NCBI GenBank assembly: GCA_903924985.1
Contig: CAIYDT010000229.1
Location: 1-47,323, forward strand
DNA: 47,323 nt
Reading direction: 5' to 3'
Source: an uncultured Acetobacteraceae bacterium
GTDB taxonomy: Bacteria > Pseudomonadota > Alphaproteobacteria > Acetobacterales > Acetobacteraceae
The stretch's first letter is position 1, and each line of letters opens with the position of its first letter. Below the pieces are notes generated by a model. The model worked only from the letters and a program-made list of their open reading frames with translations. It did not search any database and was not told the origin of the DNA. The translations under genes were made by a program, and so were the position numbers. Below are positions 8,475 to 17,236 of this stretch, one piece after another.

Positions 8475-10052
8475 ATGCCAGAAACACTTGGGCGCAGGCC
8501 GTCATGGAACGTTCTTCGCTGGTGCCTGGCCCTTGGATTGACCGTAGGGGCAACAAGCGCCGTCGTTACCGTTTCGGCCTGGGCGCAGGGTGTGGACCTC
8601 GACGATGGGGTCCACGCGCCTAAGGCGGCAGCGCCGGCGCCGGGGTTGGACACTGACGTCAATGCGTCCCAGCCGCTCTCGAGCGCCGCGGTGCCCGCGG
8701 CCGGCTCCCGCGCCAACATCCAGGGCGGCATCCATGTCCGGTTGCAGTCCCCCGACCAGGAACCGGACACGGCATCGGCGCCGCAGCCAGCGCTGGCGCC
8801 TGCTAGCGAAACGCCGCTTGTCAGCGCCATGCCGCCGGCGGACCTCCCGGAGCCGGTCAACCTCGATCATCCCACTGTCGTCGATACGGGGAAGCTGTCC
8901 GCCAGCGACAAAATCGTCTCGCTGTTCGGAATCGTCGGCCAGTCAGGCGAACCCGCGCAACAGCTGCAATCCTACCTGGCATCGACCGACGGGCATCTGA
9001 CCTGCCCGGCCCATACCTCCTCGGACTATGTGTGCATGCTGGCCGACGGCACGGACGTCGCGGCCGTCGCGCTGGTGAACGGCGCCGCCCGCACACGGGA
9101 CGACGCGCCCGAGGCCTACCGCGCCCAGGAGGCCGAAGCGCAGGCCAACCGCCGAGGCATCTGGGCCTACCTGCCACCGCCGCCGGCTGTGCTGACCCAT
9201 CCGACCGTGCGGGATACGGCCACGCTGGTTTCAGGCACGCAGACTTACGTTTTGGATGGCCTCGTCGGCATGGGGCCGCCCTATACGGCACAATTGCAGG
9301 GCTATATCGCCGCCAACGGCGACAAGCTGAACTGCGAGCCGCAGGCAACCCCAGGACATTACATCTGCGTTCTGAACGACGGTGCCGATATCGCGAAAGT
9401 CGCACTGGTGAACGGTGCGGCCCGTGTCGGCACCGATGCGCCGGACTCCTATCGCCTCCAGCAGCTGGAGGCTTTGGACAACCACCGCGGCGTTTGGTTG
9501 AATCCATCGGCCCAGTTCGTCATGGCGAATGCCGCCGTCGCGCAATCGAATGCCTGCTGCGCCTTTGTCGCCGGCGATGAGGGGGGCGACGGAATCACTT
9601 ACGTGGGCGGCGAGCCGACGGCGGTTATCGACGGAGAAACGGTATTCCTGGTGCTCGCCGGCGACGCGGGCTGGGGCTACTATGACCATTACCATCATTG
9701 GCGCGGCGCGCCGGGCCGTTACCGCTCGCATATGGAGCACTTCCACCCGAACGGGCAAGGCCTGCGCGCCTACCGCGGTCAGGGTGCCGTCGCCCACCAG
9801 CAAGGTACGGCTGGTCGCACGGCATATGCTTCAGCCGGGCATCCAGGCATGGGCGGACCTGTCAGCCATCCGGGCATGGCCACCCATCCTGGCGGTGCGG
9901 CACCGATGGGGGGGCGTCCCGCCATGGGCGGCGGAGGCGGTTTCGTGCATCCGGCCGCGACGTCCGCACCCAGCTTCCGTCCCGCCGGCATGAGTTCGCA
10001 CGCCTCAGCGCCGGTGTCGCACGCGAGCGCTCCACCCGCCAGGCACAAGTAA
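8475..10052 (+). CDS. secreted protein with two SNase-like repeats and a His/Gly-rich tail
   Basis: A 525-residue protein with a long signal segment (about 11-38, ending SAWAQG). Two homologous repeats, about 131-234 and 241-345, each begin HPTV.DT and end VNGAAR...DAP..YR..(E)A..N.RG(I/V)W. That is the pattern of the C-terminal part of staphylococcal nuclease (thermonuclease) domains. The typical Arg/Glu catalytic set is not evident, so the repeats may be structural. Residues 371-525 contain HYHHWRG and a Gly/His/Pro-rich low-complexity tail. A GAAGGA site supports the ATG at 8475. The function is unknown; envelope location is inferred. Confidence 0.72.
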   Translation: MPETLGRRPSWNVLRWCLALGLTVGATSAVVTVSAWAQGVDLDDGVHAPKAAAPAPGLDTDVNASQPLSSAAVPAAGSRANIQGGIHVRLQSPDQEPDTASAPQPALAPASETPLVSAMPPADLPEPVNLDHPTVVDTGKLSASDKIVSLFGIVGQSGEPAQQLQSYLASTDGHLTCPAHTSSDYVCMLADGTDVAAVALVNGAARTRDDAPEAYRAQEAEAQANRRGIWAYLPPPPAVLTHPTVRDTATLVSGTQTYVLDGLVGMGPPYTAQLQGYIAANGDKLNCEPQATPGHYICVLNDGADIAKVALVNGAARVGTDAPDSYRLQQLEALDNHRGVWLNPSAQFVMANAAVAQSNACCAFVAGDEGGDGITYVGGEPTAVIDGETVFLVLAGDAGWGYYDHYHHWRGAPGRYRSHMEHFHPNGQGLRAYRGQGAVAHQQGTAGRTAYASAGHPGMGGPVSHPGMATHPGGAAPMGGRPAMGGGGGFVHPAATSAPSFRPAGMSSHASAPVSHASAPPARHK

Positions 10053-10077
10053 AACCGAGAAACCGCCGCTGGCTTAC

Positions 10078-10126
10078 ACCAGCCGGCCGAATTTTTGACT
10101 CTCGTTCAAGCGGTCGGCCGGCTGGT
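10078..10126. repeat. 13-bp perfect inverted repeat between convergent genes
   Basis: ACCAGCCGGCCGA (10078-10090) is repeated as its exact complement TCGGCCGGCTGGT (10114-10126) around a 23-base AT-richer loop. It sits between the ends of the SNase-repeat gene (10052) and tmk (10220). A bidirectional terminator is the simplest reading, but neither arm is followed by a T-run. Confidence 0.6.
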
Positions 10127-10219
10127 ATGGTATTGATTTCGCGCGCAGCCGCCACACCAACCCTGCGCGCATACCGGCATTGAGACTGACACACCGGCCG
10201 CGCACCACCGTCAGGCGAA

Positions 10220-10855
10220 TCACACCTTCGGCCGGTTGGAATAAAGTCTCAGCGCCAATCGCGCGTCCACCGCCGCCATGACCGCCGCGTGCACCGCACC
10301 GATCTCCCCATCGGCCGGCACCACCACGCACCGCCTGGGCGCCGCCGCGGCAATTGCCCGGAACCCGGCATTTACCCGCGTATGAAATGCCGCGTCCAAC
10401 CTCTCATACCGATCCGCCGCGCCGCCCCGCCCGCGCAATCGCGACGCCCCCACCGCGTCCGGCACATCCAGTACCACCGTCACGTCCGGCACCAGCCCAA
10501 CCAACCCGGTCAACGCCTCGATAAACCCCCGATCCGCGCCCTGGCCGTACCCCTGGTACGCCAGCGTCGAGTCATAGAACCGGTCGCACACCACCCACAT
10601 CCCCGCCGCCAGCGCCGGGCGGATGGTTTTCTCCACATGCTCGACCCGAGCAGCAAAGTGCAGCAGGGTCTCGGCGCGCGACGACCAGTCGATGGTGCCG
10701 CCCAGCAGCACGCCGCGCAGCAGTTCGGAACCAGGGGAGCCGCCTGGTTCGCGCGTGCGAAGTACCGCCAGCCCGCGGGCGCACAGGGCATCGGCCAGCA
10801 GCGCGGCCTGGGTCGACTTCCCCGCGCCCTCTCCGCCTTCCAGGGTGATAAACAA
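10220..10855 (-). CDS. tmk: thymidylate kinase
   Basis: A 211-residue dTMP kinase that makes dTDP for DNA synthesis. Motifs: P-loop GGEGAGKST (7-15), TREPGGSPG (34-42), DRFYDST (91-97) with the DR(Y/F/H) signature, and YQGYGQG (100-106). The start codon must be TTG at 10855: the next in-frame codons upstream run into a stop and offer no ATG or GTG. Only four bases separate it from the carboxypeptidase stop, so translation is probably coupled. It is the last gene of the cell-wall operon; holB, its usual downstream partner in related bacteria, is absent. Confidence 0.94.
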   Translation of the reverse strand: MFITLEGGEGAGKSTQAALLADALCARGLAVLRTREPGGSPGSELLRGVLLGGTIDWSSRAETLLHFAARVEHVEKTIRPALAAGMWVVCDRFYDSTLAYQGYGQGADRGFIEALTGLVGLVPDVTVVLDVPDAVGASRLRGRGGAADRYERLDAAFHTRVNAGFRAIAAAAPRRCVVVPADGEIGAVHAAVMAAVDARLALRLYSNRPKV

Positions 10856-10859
10856 ACCC

Positions 10860-12083
10860 CTAACCGCCGCCGCCGGTCATGCGCAACAGCATCACCATCG
10901 CGCGCCCCGGCAACCCCAAACGTGGAACGTCGGCCCCGGCCAGGAGCTGCACGTTCATCGCCGGCACGCCCTTGCCGCCGAGCGTCAACTTGCCCAGCAC
11001 ATCGCCTTTCATGACCGGCGCTTTGACCGGCGATTCGTACGACAGTTTCACCTGCGCGTTGTCGCGCCAATTGCGCGGCAAGGTGACGGTCAGCTCCTTG
11101 CCAGCAACCAACGGTACATCCTTGGCAACACCCAGCCAGACCGGCGCCCGCTCGATCGTGTCGCCGGCGGTAAACAGGGTCACGTCCTCGAAGTTCGCAA
11201 AAGCCCAGTCCATCAGGCGCTCGCCTTCCTCGGCGCGTTCGCGCATCGATGCCATGCCGTTCAACACCAGCACGATGCGGCGGCCGTTGCGGATAGCACT
11301 GGCGGCGAGGCCGTAACCGCCGGCCTCGGTATGGCCGGTTTTCAATCCGTCCGCCGTGCCTTTTTGGACCATCGGATTGCGGTTGCCCTGGTCAATGCCG
11401 TTATACCTGAACGATTTTTCGGAGTCGTAGTGATAGTACTCCGGGAAATCCTGGATGATGTGGCGGGCCAGTAACGCGATATCGCGCACGCTCATGCGCT
11501 GTTCGGGGTCGGGCCATCCGGTAGCATTGCGGAAATTGCTGTGCTTCAGGCCGAGTTGCCGCGCCTTGGCATTCATTTTCTCAGCGAACTGTTCTTCGGA
11601 CCCGGCGATGGCTTCAGCGAACACGATGCAGGCGTCGTTGCCGGATTGCACGATCAGGCCGCGGATCAGATCCTCCACCTTCACCTGGCTGCCGACCTGC
11701 ACGAACATCTTGGAGCCGCCCATCCTCCAGGCGCGTTCCGACACGGTCAGTTCGTCTTCCAGGCGCATCTGGCCCTGCTTCAAGCGCTCGTAGACCAGAT
11801 AGATGGTCATGAGCTTGGTCATGGACGACGGTGGCATTTCCTCGTCCGCCGCTTTGTCCAGCAGGGTGGCGCCGGTCGCGAAGTCGATCGCGACCGCCCA
11901 TTTGGCGGCGGTATCGACGGGACCCAGCGGCGTGTCGGCGGGGGAGCCGGTCGGCACGACATCCTTGGCGCGCGGACGCGCCGCCGGGGGACGGGCAGGC
12001 GGCGCCGGCTTGCGCTGCTGCGCGAGGGCGGGGACCGACGCGGCCAGGGCCGAGGCCAGCACGGCAAGACGGCGGGTTAACAT
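10860..12083 (-). CDS. dacA: D-alanyl-D-alanine carboxypeptidase (PBP5/6 type)
   Basis: A 407-residue low-molecular-weight penicillin-binding protein that trims the terminal D-Ala of peptidoglycan stem peptides in the periplasm. A signal peptide covers 1-21 (ending VPALA), followed by a Pro/Arg-rich linker. The serine-peptidase motifs are S87-M-T-K90, SGN (147-149) and KTG (248-250). A PBP5-type C-terminal domain follows from about 315. A hydrophobic C-terminal end is present but short. Start 12083 begins at the signal peptide, with its ribosome site inside the end of rlpA seven bases upstream. Confidence 0.93.
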   Translation of the reverse strand: MLTRRLAVLASALAASVPALAQQRKPAPPARPPAARPRAKDVVPTGSPADTPLGPVDTAAKWAVAIDFATGATLLDKAADEEMPPSSMTKLMTIYLVYERLKQGQMRLEDELTVSERAWRMGGSKMFVQVGSQVKVEDLIRGLIVQSGNDACIVFAEAIAGSEEQFAEKMNAKARQLGLKHSNFRNATGWPDPEQRMSVRDIALLARHIIQDFPEYYHYDSEKSFRYNGIDQGNRNPMVQKGTADGLKTGHTEAGGYGLAASAIRNGRRIVLVLNGMASMRERAEEGERLMDWAFANFEDVTLFTAGDTIERAPVWLGVAKDVPLVAGKELTVTLPRNWRDNAQVKLSYESPVKAPVMKGDVLGKLTLGGKGVPAMNVQLLAGADVPRLGLPGRAMVMLLRMTGGGG

Positions 12084-12090
12084 GCGATGG

Positions 12091-12957
12091 TCACTCCACA
12101 ACGATCCGGGCATCCGGGATGCCCCTGGCAAGCGCGTCGCTCAGCGCGCCTTCGGCCTGGCGCACGGTGTCCAACGGCCCGATCCGAACCCAGAACCGGT
12201 GCACCCTTCCGTCGAACGCTTCCTCGATGCCGGCGCCGAGGTAGCTCATGCGCGCGCGCTGCACGGCGGCATATTGGTACTCCTCGAAGGTATCGAGTCG
12301 CACCCATAAACGGCGGGGATTGGCTTGTTCCTGGGTCACGGTTTCCGGCAGGCGCCCGATGCTGGCAACGACATCGTTCGACGCGGTGGGTCCGGTCGCC
12401 TGACTCACACGCCCGACTTCCGACCGCACGCCCGGCGGGGGAGGCAGGGCGGACGCCATCACCGCCCCGCGCGGGGCCACGGCCACGGCCAGAAGAGGGC
12501 GGCCCGGCAGAGCCTCCGTCGCCGCTCGGCTTTCGGCCGGCAGCACCTGCAACCGCACCCGCGTCGCGGCATTGTCCCGCATAGCCAGCAACGTCGCGGT
12601 CCGCCGGGTCACGTCGATCAGCCGGGCCGGATTGCCGGCGCCGCGGTCGTTGATGCGCACCAGGATGGAACGCCCGTTCTCCAGATTGGTCAGCCGCGCG
12701 ATGGCGGGTAGCTGGATGGTCGGATGGCCGGCCATGACGACGGATTGATCGAACACTTCTCCATTCGAGGTCAGCGGCGCGTGGTTGGAGCCGAAGACCG
12801 ACGCCAGCCCGGTGTCGTCCAGAGTGTAGTTTTCATTCGGGTAGAACCAAATGCCGCGCACCTGGTACGGGCGGCCCAGCTCATAGCGCGGGTTGGCAGC
12901 CGGCGGCACGCACCCGGCCAGCAACGCCAAACCCATCAGGACCAGCCAGCGCCTCAT
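12091..12957 (-). CDS. rlpA: RlpA-like septal lytic transglycosylase with SPOR domain
   Basis: A 288-residue lipoprotein (LLAGC, acylated C16). Residues 47-125 form the double-psi beta-barrel: GLASVFGS, LTSNGEVFD, LTNLENGRSILVRINDRG with the conserved D104. RlpA cleaves glycan strands lacking stem peptides at division sites. After a variable linker, residues 213-288 look like a SPOR domain that binds denuded glycan at the septum. The ATG overlaps the stop of the transglycosylase gene by ATGA, giving translational coupling. In place of the usual WYG the barrel begins ASVFG. Confidence 0.9.
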   Translation of the reverse strand: MRRWLVLMGLALLAGCVPPAANPRYELGRPYQVRGIWFYPNENYTLDDTGLASVFGSNHAPLTSNGEVFDQSVVMAGHPTIQLPAIARLTNLENGRSILVRINDRGAGNPARLIDVTRRTATLLAMRDNAATRVRLQVLPAESRAATEALPGRPLLAVAVAPRGAVMASALPPPPGVRSEVGRVSQATGPTASNDVVASIGRLPETVTQEQANPRRLWVRLDTFEEYQYAAVQRARMSYLGAGIEEAFDGRVHRFWVRIGPLDTVRQAEGALSDALARGIPDARIVVE

Positions 12958-13919
12958 GCGGTAACCCGATCGCCGATCAGCCCGACGGCGATGGCATAGA
13001 AATCCGAGGGGTTGTAGCGCCGGATCGCCTTAAAATTCGCATGCACGACGAAGGCCTCGCCGCCCTCCCCATCGGGGGCCACGATGGCAGCCGGCACGTC
13101 AGAGCCGGCGCGCCATGCCCCGTCCAGCGGGCGGACGCCCTGCCGCATCCAGTCGCCGAGCGGGCGCATGACGTCGCGGCCCGTTGTGGTGACGTCGATG
13201 TTGGCGGGCAGGATGATTTGCTGACCCCAGCCCTGCCCGGCGCGCCAGCCCGACTTCGCCAAATAATTGGCGATGGAGCCCAGCACATCCGGCCGGCTGT
13301 TCCAGATGTCGCGCTTGCCGTGGCCCTCGAAATCCACCGCGTAGCGGAGGTAACTGCTGGGCATGAACTGCGGCTGGCCCATGGCGCCGGCGTAGCTGCC
13401 CATCATCTTGGCCGGCGCGATATCGCCGTGGTCGAGGATTTTCAGCGCCGCCATCAGCTCCCCGCGGAAGAAGCTGGCACGCCGCCCCTCCCACGCGAGG
13501 GTGGCCAGGGCCTCGATCACGCGGAAATCGCCGGTCGTGACACCGAAGCCGGACTCCAGGCCCCAGATGCCGGCGATGACCCCGGGGCCAACGCCGAAGC
13601 GGTCCTGCACCTGGCGGAACAAAGCGCGTTCGCGCGCGACGATGTCGCGGCCGGTGGCGATGCGCTGGTCGTTGATGACCAGGGTCTTGTAGCGCGCCCA
13701 GGTCATGGTGAACTCGGGCTGGTGTCGGTCCCGCTCCAGCACCTTCTGGTTCGGCGCCACCCCCGCGAAGGCTCGGTCCAGCGTGATCGGGGAGATGCCG
13801 GCCTTACGGGCCTCGGCGCGCAGCCCGGTCAGGAACGCCTGGAAGCTAGGCGGCGCGGCCCAGGCCTCACCCGGGAGGATCAGAATCGGGGCGGCGAGGA
13901 TATGACGGCGGGTGAGCAT
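12954..13919 (-). CDS. mltB: lytic murein transglycosylase (MltB family)
   Basis: A 321-residue exported transglycosylase that cleaves the glycan backbone with 1,6-anhydro product formation. It starts with a twin-arginine-like MLTRRHIL and a signal peptide to about 21. The catalytic glutamate is E122 in GIWGLESGFG, and the family signature YAGAMGQPQFMPSSYL is present. The start at 13919 is chosen because the signal peptide begins there; in-frame upstream codons to 14057 lack signal character. It heads the mltB-rlpA-dacA-tmk operon. Confidence 0.92.
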   Translation of the reverse strand: MLTRRHILAAPILILPGEAWAAPPSFQAFLTGLRAEARKAGISPITLDRAFAGVAPNQKVLERDRHQPEFTMTWARYKTLVINDQRIATGRDIVARERALFRQVQDRFGVGPGVIAGIWGLESGFGVTTGDFRVIEALATLAWEGRRASFFRGELMAALKILDHGDIAPAKMMGSYAGAMGQPQFMPSSYLRYAVDFEGHGKRDIWNSRPDVLGSIANYLAKSGWRAGQGWGQQIILPANIDVTTTGRDVMRPLGDWMRQGVRPLDGAWRAGSDVPAAIVAPDGEGGEAFVVHANFKAIRRYNPSDFYAIAVGLIGDRVTA

Positions 13920-14044
13920 GAGGCGGTTCCTGCCACGGGCGGGCAGGTCGGGGCAATCATTGGAAATGCGCGGCAGCGCTGACCGGCTTGACCGCATGAC
14001 CCACGGCGTCATGCTGATCCGGCACGCATCCGGAGGGAAAAGCC

Positions 14045-14707
14045 ATGAAACGCGCACTGATTATTGGCGGCTCCCGCGGCTTGGGGTTGGGGCTGGTGCG
14101 GGAGCACCTGACGCGCGGCTGGCACGTAACGGCCACCTATCGCTCCCCCTCGCCGGAGCTGGAGGCACTGGGCGCGGAAACAATGGCCCTGGACGTCACC
14201 GATACCGCGCAGATCGGCGCCTTGGCATCGCGGCTGGCGGGGCAAACATTCGATCTGCTGTTCGTCAACCCCGGCATCATGGCGAGCCGCCTGCCGGTCA
14301 GCCAGGCCGCGCCCGCCGACATCGAAGCCATGATGCTGGTGAATGCCATCAGCCCGATCCGGGTGGCCGACGCCCTGGCCGGGTACGTCGCCGCCGGCGG
14401 GGTGGTGGGGTTCATGACCTCCATCCTCGGCAGCATCGGCACCAATGAGGACGGGCGCATGGAGCTGTACCGCGCCAGCAAGGCCGCCCTGAACTCCCTT
14501 GTTCGCAGTTTCCGGGCAAGGCATGCGACGGCGGACTTCACCGTATTGGCGCTGCATCCCGGGGTGGTGCGGACCTCGATGGGCGGCCCCACCGCGCCGC
14601 TGGATATCGAGACCAGCGTGCGCGGACTGGCCGATACCATCGAAGCCCGCCGGGGCATCGGCGGGGCGGCGTTCGTGGATTACAGGAACGAAGTCATTCC
14701 CTGGTAG
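14045..14707 (+). CDS. SDR family NAD(P)-dependent oxidoreductase
   Basis: A 220-residue short SDR similar to the CsgA/YciK-type small members. Cofactor loop GGSRGLG (8-14), NPG at 75-77 in place of NAG, a serine near 127 in MTSILGS, and catalytic Y142/K146 in YRASKAAL. A GGAGGG site precedes the ATG. It is divergent from the cell-wall operon across 125 bases. Its end lies eight bases from a truncated VOC gene on the opposite strand. Confidence 0.88.
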   Translation: MKRALIIGGSRGLGLGLVREHLTRGWHVTATYRSPSPELEALGAETMALDVTDTAQIGALASRLAGQTFDLLFVNPGIMASRLPVSQAAPADIEAMMLVNAISPIRVADALAGYVAAGGVVGFMTSILGSIGTNEDGRMELYRASKAALNSLVRSFRARHATADFTVLALHPGVVRTSMGGPTAPLDIETSVRGLADTIEARRGIGGAAFVDYRNEVIPW

Positions 14708-14714
14708 AGATTGC

Positions 14715-14840
14715 TTACCGCCCCGGCACCCCGGAGTCCGCCATGTTCCACCCGAACACCGCCTTGTAGAAAGCGCGACCCGCATCGGGGTCGGGGGTCA
14801 TGACGTCATACCAGATGAAGTCGCCGGGGAGGCTGGGCAT
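14715..14840 (-). pseudogene. truncated VOC (glyoxalase-like) family gene, N-terminal remnant
   Basis: A 41-codon frame with a good GGGAGA ribosome site encodes an N terminus of the VOC superfamily: FIWYDVMTPDPDAGRAFY then KAVFGWNM, the usual first beta-alpha-beta unit. Intact two-domain members of this type are about 120-260 residues. The reading stops at TAA just after this unit, next to the convergent SDR end, so the rest has been lost. It lies 37 bases after the upstream dehydrogenase gene and was probably once the last gene of that operon. Confidence 0.7.
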
Positions 14841-14877
14841 GGTGGGTTTCTCCCTATCTTGGCGGTGCGTTCTTAGC

Positions 14878-15771
14878 TCAATCGTTGGCGACTTTCACCC
14901 CAGCCAGCCGCTCATAGACCTTCACCACCGCTGAACCCTCTTCCTTATTGAGGCCGGCGGCGCGCGCCATCTGGTAGGCCTGCTGCGACACGTTCGCGAG
15001 CAACACCGGAACGCCGAGTTGCTTGGCGAACGCGGTTTCGAGTTCCTGATCCTTGTAGGAAATATCGACAGTGCCGGAGGGCGCGAAATTGCGGTCGATC
15101 ATCCGCCGGCCGCGATTGCGCAGGGCGAAGGAGTCGCCGGAACTGACCGTCAGCATTTGATAGAGTTGCTCGATATCCAGGCCGGCCTTGGCGCCCATCA
15201 CCAACCCTTCCGCGATGGCGACGGTGGTGACCTGCAACAACATGTTGTTGATCAGCTTCATGGCGATGCCGTTGCCCAGGGCGCCGGCGTGGAACACGTT
15301 GGCGCCCATGGTATCGAACAGGTCACGGCATTTCTCGAATGCCGCCTTGTCGCCGCCGACCAGGATCGACAGCGAGCCTTGCACGGCACCGACGGTGCCA
15401 CCGGAGACCGGGGCGTCGAGGACGGTAACACCCTTGTCCGCCAGTTTGGCCGCGATGTCCCGTATCTTGAACGGGTCCACCGTGCTCATGCAGATGACGA
15501 TATGGCCGGGCTTCACAGCTTGGATGAAGCCGTGCTCACCGAGGATAACGGACTCCGCCTGCCCCGTCGTTTCGACCATGCAGATGGATCGCGTGGTTTC
15601 CCGCGCGACCGCCTGGGCGGAGGGCGCGACCTCCGCCCCCGCTTCCGCCAAAGACTGCACCTTGCGCGGGTCGAGGTCGTGCACCACCAGCCGGACCCCG
15701 GCTTTCAACAGGTTGCGGGCCATCGGCCCACCCATATTGCCCAGGCCCACGAAGCCTACTTTGTCGGTCAT
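14878..15771 (-). CDS. NAD(P)-dependent beta-hydroxyacid dehydrogenase (HIBADH family)
   Basis: A 297-residue member of the 3-hydroxyisobutyrate/tartronate-semialdehyde dehydrogenase family, which oxidises 3-hydroxyacids or reduces the semialdehydes. Rossmann motif GFVGLGNMG (6-14), substrate loop DAPVSGG (119-125), and catalytic K172 in GNGIAMKLINN are all present. It lies 12 bases downstream of a GFA-family gene, probably in one operon. The exact substrate is not resolved by sequence. Confidence 0.9.
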   Translation of the reverse strand: MTDKVGFVGLGNMGGPMARNLLKAGVRLVVHDLDPRKVQSLAEAGAEVAPSAQAVARETTRSICMVETTGQAESVILGEHGFIQAVKPGHIVICMSTVDPFKIRDIAAKLADKGVTVLDAPVSGGTVGAVQGSLSILVGGDKAAFEKCRDLFDTMGANVFHAGALGNGIAMKLINNMLLQVTTVAIAEGLVMGAKAGLDIEQLYQMLTVSSGDSFALRNRGRRMIDRNFAPSGTVDISYKDQELETAFAKQLGVPVLLANVSQQAYQMARAAGLNKEEGSAVVKVYERLAGVKVAND

Positions 15772-15783
15772 TATTGCGTCCCC

Positions 15784-16206
15784 CTATGCGTGAATCGTCG
15801 TCGGCGTCCAATTCGCGGCGCGGCGGGCGATCCGGCTTTCCACGGTTTCCCCGTCGTGATCGGTCGGTGCCGGCGTGCCGGTGAACAGCGCCCTGTCCTC
15901 CAGGCAATTGGTATTGGTCACCATCCGTATGCCCCCTTCGGTTTCAGCCACCGCGCCGAGGTAAATCCCGCAGCGCCGGCACACCAGAAAATCCGCCGTG
16001 CCGGTGCCGAAGCGATATTTCGAAACCTCCGACCAGTCGTCGGCCCAAATCTCCACCGCACCATTCGGATCGCTGGCCGTGCGGGTCTGGTTGGCGCGAC
16101 AGAACGAGCAGCCGCAGGCGCGCAACCGCACGGCTTGCGGCGGTTGGGTCAGGCGCAGGGTCAGACGCAGATTGCCGCAGTGGCAACCGCCTCTATGGGT
16201 GCGCAT
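15784..16206 (-). CDS. GFA family protein (glutathione-dependent formaldehyde-activating enzyme/CENP-V fold)
   Basis: A 140-residue zinc protein of the GFA family, related to the glutathione-formaldehyde adduct-forming enzyme. The cysteine pattern is complete: C8/C10 in GGCHCG, C31/C33/C36 in CGCSFC, and C76/C79 in CRRCG. A GGAGG site precedes the ATG at 16206; a longer frame to 16512 would overlap the divergent oxidoreductase gene. Most GFA members have no proven reaction, so formaldehyde detoxification is only a possibility. Confidence 0.85.
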   Translation of the reverse strand: MRTHRGGCHCGNLRLTLRLTQPPQAVRLRACGCSFCRANQTRTASDPNGAVEIWADDWSEVSKYRFGTGTADFLVCRRCGIYLGAVAETEGGIRMVTNTNCLEDRALFTGTPAPTDHDGETVESRIARRAANWTPTTIHA

Positions 16207-16351
16207 GATTTTCCTCCAACGGGGCTGGGCATACGCCGGTTCTGAGTCGGGGCATAGATCGTCAATCTCCCGCGTTTGCCCGAATACTGGCCCACTCGCC
16301 CCCGGTATGCCAGACTTGGAACCACACAAGATGGCCTGGGGGGATCGTGCT

Positions 16352-17197
16352 TTGAAATTTGGGATTTCGTTGTTCTTCACGGAGAACTCCATGAAACCGG
16401 GAGAACTTGGCCCGGAACTGGAGCGGCGCGGGTTCGAATCCGTCTGGTCGGGCGAGCACTCCCACATCCCCGAGGTGCTGAAAGTGCCCTTCCCCGGGGA
16501 GGGTGGGGTCAAGCGCTGGTACTATGAGGTCATGGACCCCTTCGTGACCCTGACGGCGGCGGCGATGGCGACCACGACACTAAAGATCGGCACGGGCGTT
16601 TGCCTGATCCCGCAGCGCGACCCCATTCAGACGGCGAAACTGGTTGCCTCCATCGACCAAATTTCCAAAGGTCGGTTCATCTTTGGCGTGGGCGATGGCT
16701 GGAACCAGAGCGAGATCGAAAACCATGGGACTGTTTTCGCCACCCGCCACAAGAAGGCGCGCGAAAGCATTGAGGCGATGAAGGCGATCTGGACGCAGAC
16801 CAAGGCGGAATATCATGGGGAGATCGTGAATTTCGATCCAATGATGACGTGGCCGAAACCGGTGCGCAAGCCGCACCCGCCGGTGCTGGTTGGCGGATCG
16901 TTCCCGTACTCGGCGCGGCGGGCGATCAGCTACGGCGATGGGTGGCTGCCGAGCACGCCGAAGGGGAAGCGGGATATTCTGGAGGAAATTCCGCGGTTTC
17001 GGCAGATGGCGGCGGAGGCTGGGCGCGATCCGGCTTCGATGCCGATCACGGCCTGGTACCCGCCTCGGGACCTGGAGTTGATGAAGAAATACCGCGATAT
17101 CGGCGTGGAGCGTGTGGTGTTCAGCGTGCCGTCCGACCCGGCCGACGTAGTGCTACCGCATTTGGATGAGATTGGGGCGTTGATGGCGGGGGTTTAG
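16352..17197 (+). CDS. LLM class flavin-dependent oxidoreductase (F420-type)
   Basis: A TIM-barrel luciferase-like oxidoreductase. Seen: GFESVWSGEHSHIP, LKIGTGV, QTAKLVASIDQISKGRF, GVGDGWNQ, and KPHPPVLVGG, in family order. The start is taken as TTG at 16352: it follows GGGGGGA by seven bases and gives MKFGISLFFTENSM, aligning residue for residue and in total length (281) with the paralogue at 22384. ATG at 16331 in the same frame is the alternative. Flavin or F420 use and the substrate cannot be decided. It is convergent with the next LLM gene. Confidence 0.87.
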   Translation: MKFGISLFFTENSMKPGELGPELERRGFESVWSGEHSHIPEVLKVPFPGEGGVKRWYYEVMDPFVTLTAAAMATTTLKIGTGVCLIPQRDPIQTAKLVASIDQISKGRFIFGVGDGWNQSEIENHGTVFATRHKKARESIEAMKAIWTQTKAEYHGEIVNFDPMMTWPKPVRKPHPPVLVGGSFPYSARRAISYGDGWLPSTPKGKRDILEEIPRFRQMAAEAGRDPASMPITAWYPPRDLELMKKYRDIGVERVVFSVPSDPADVVLPHLDEIGALMAGV

Positions 17198-17236
17198 TTC
17201 CCGCCGCTCTCTACATCGTCATAACGGGTAAATTTA

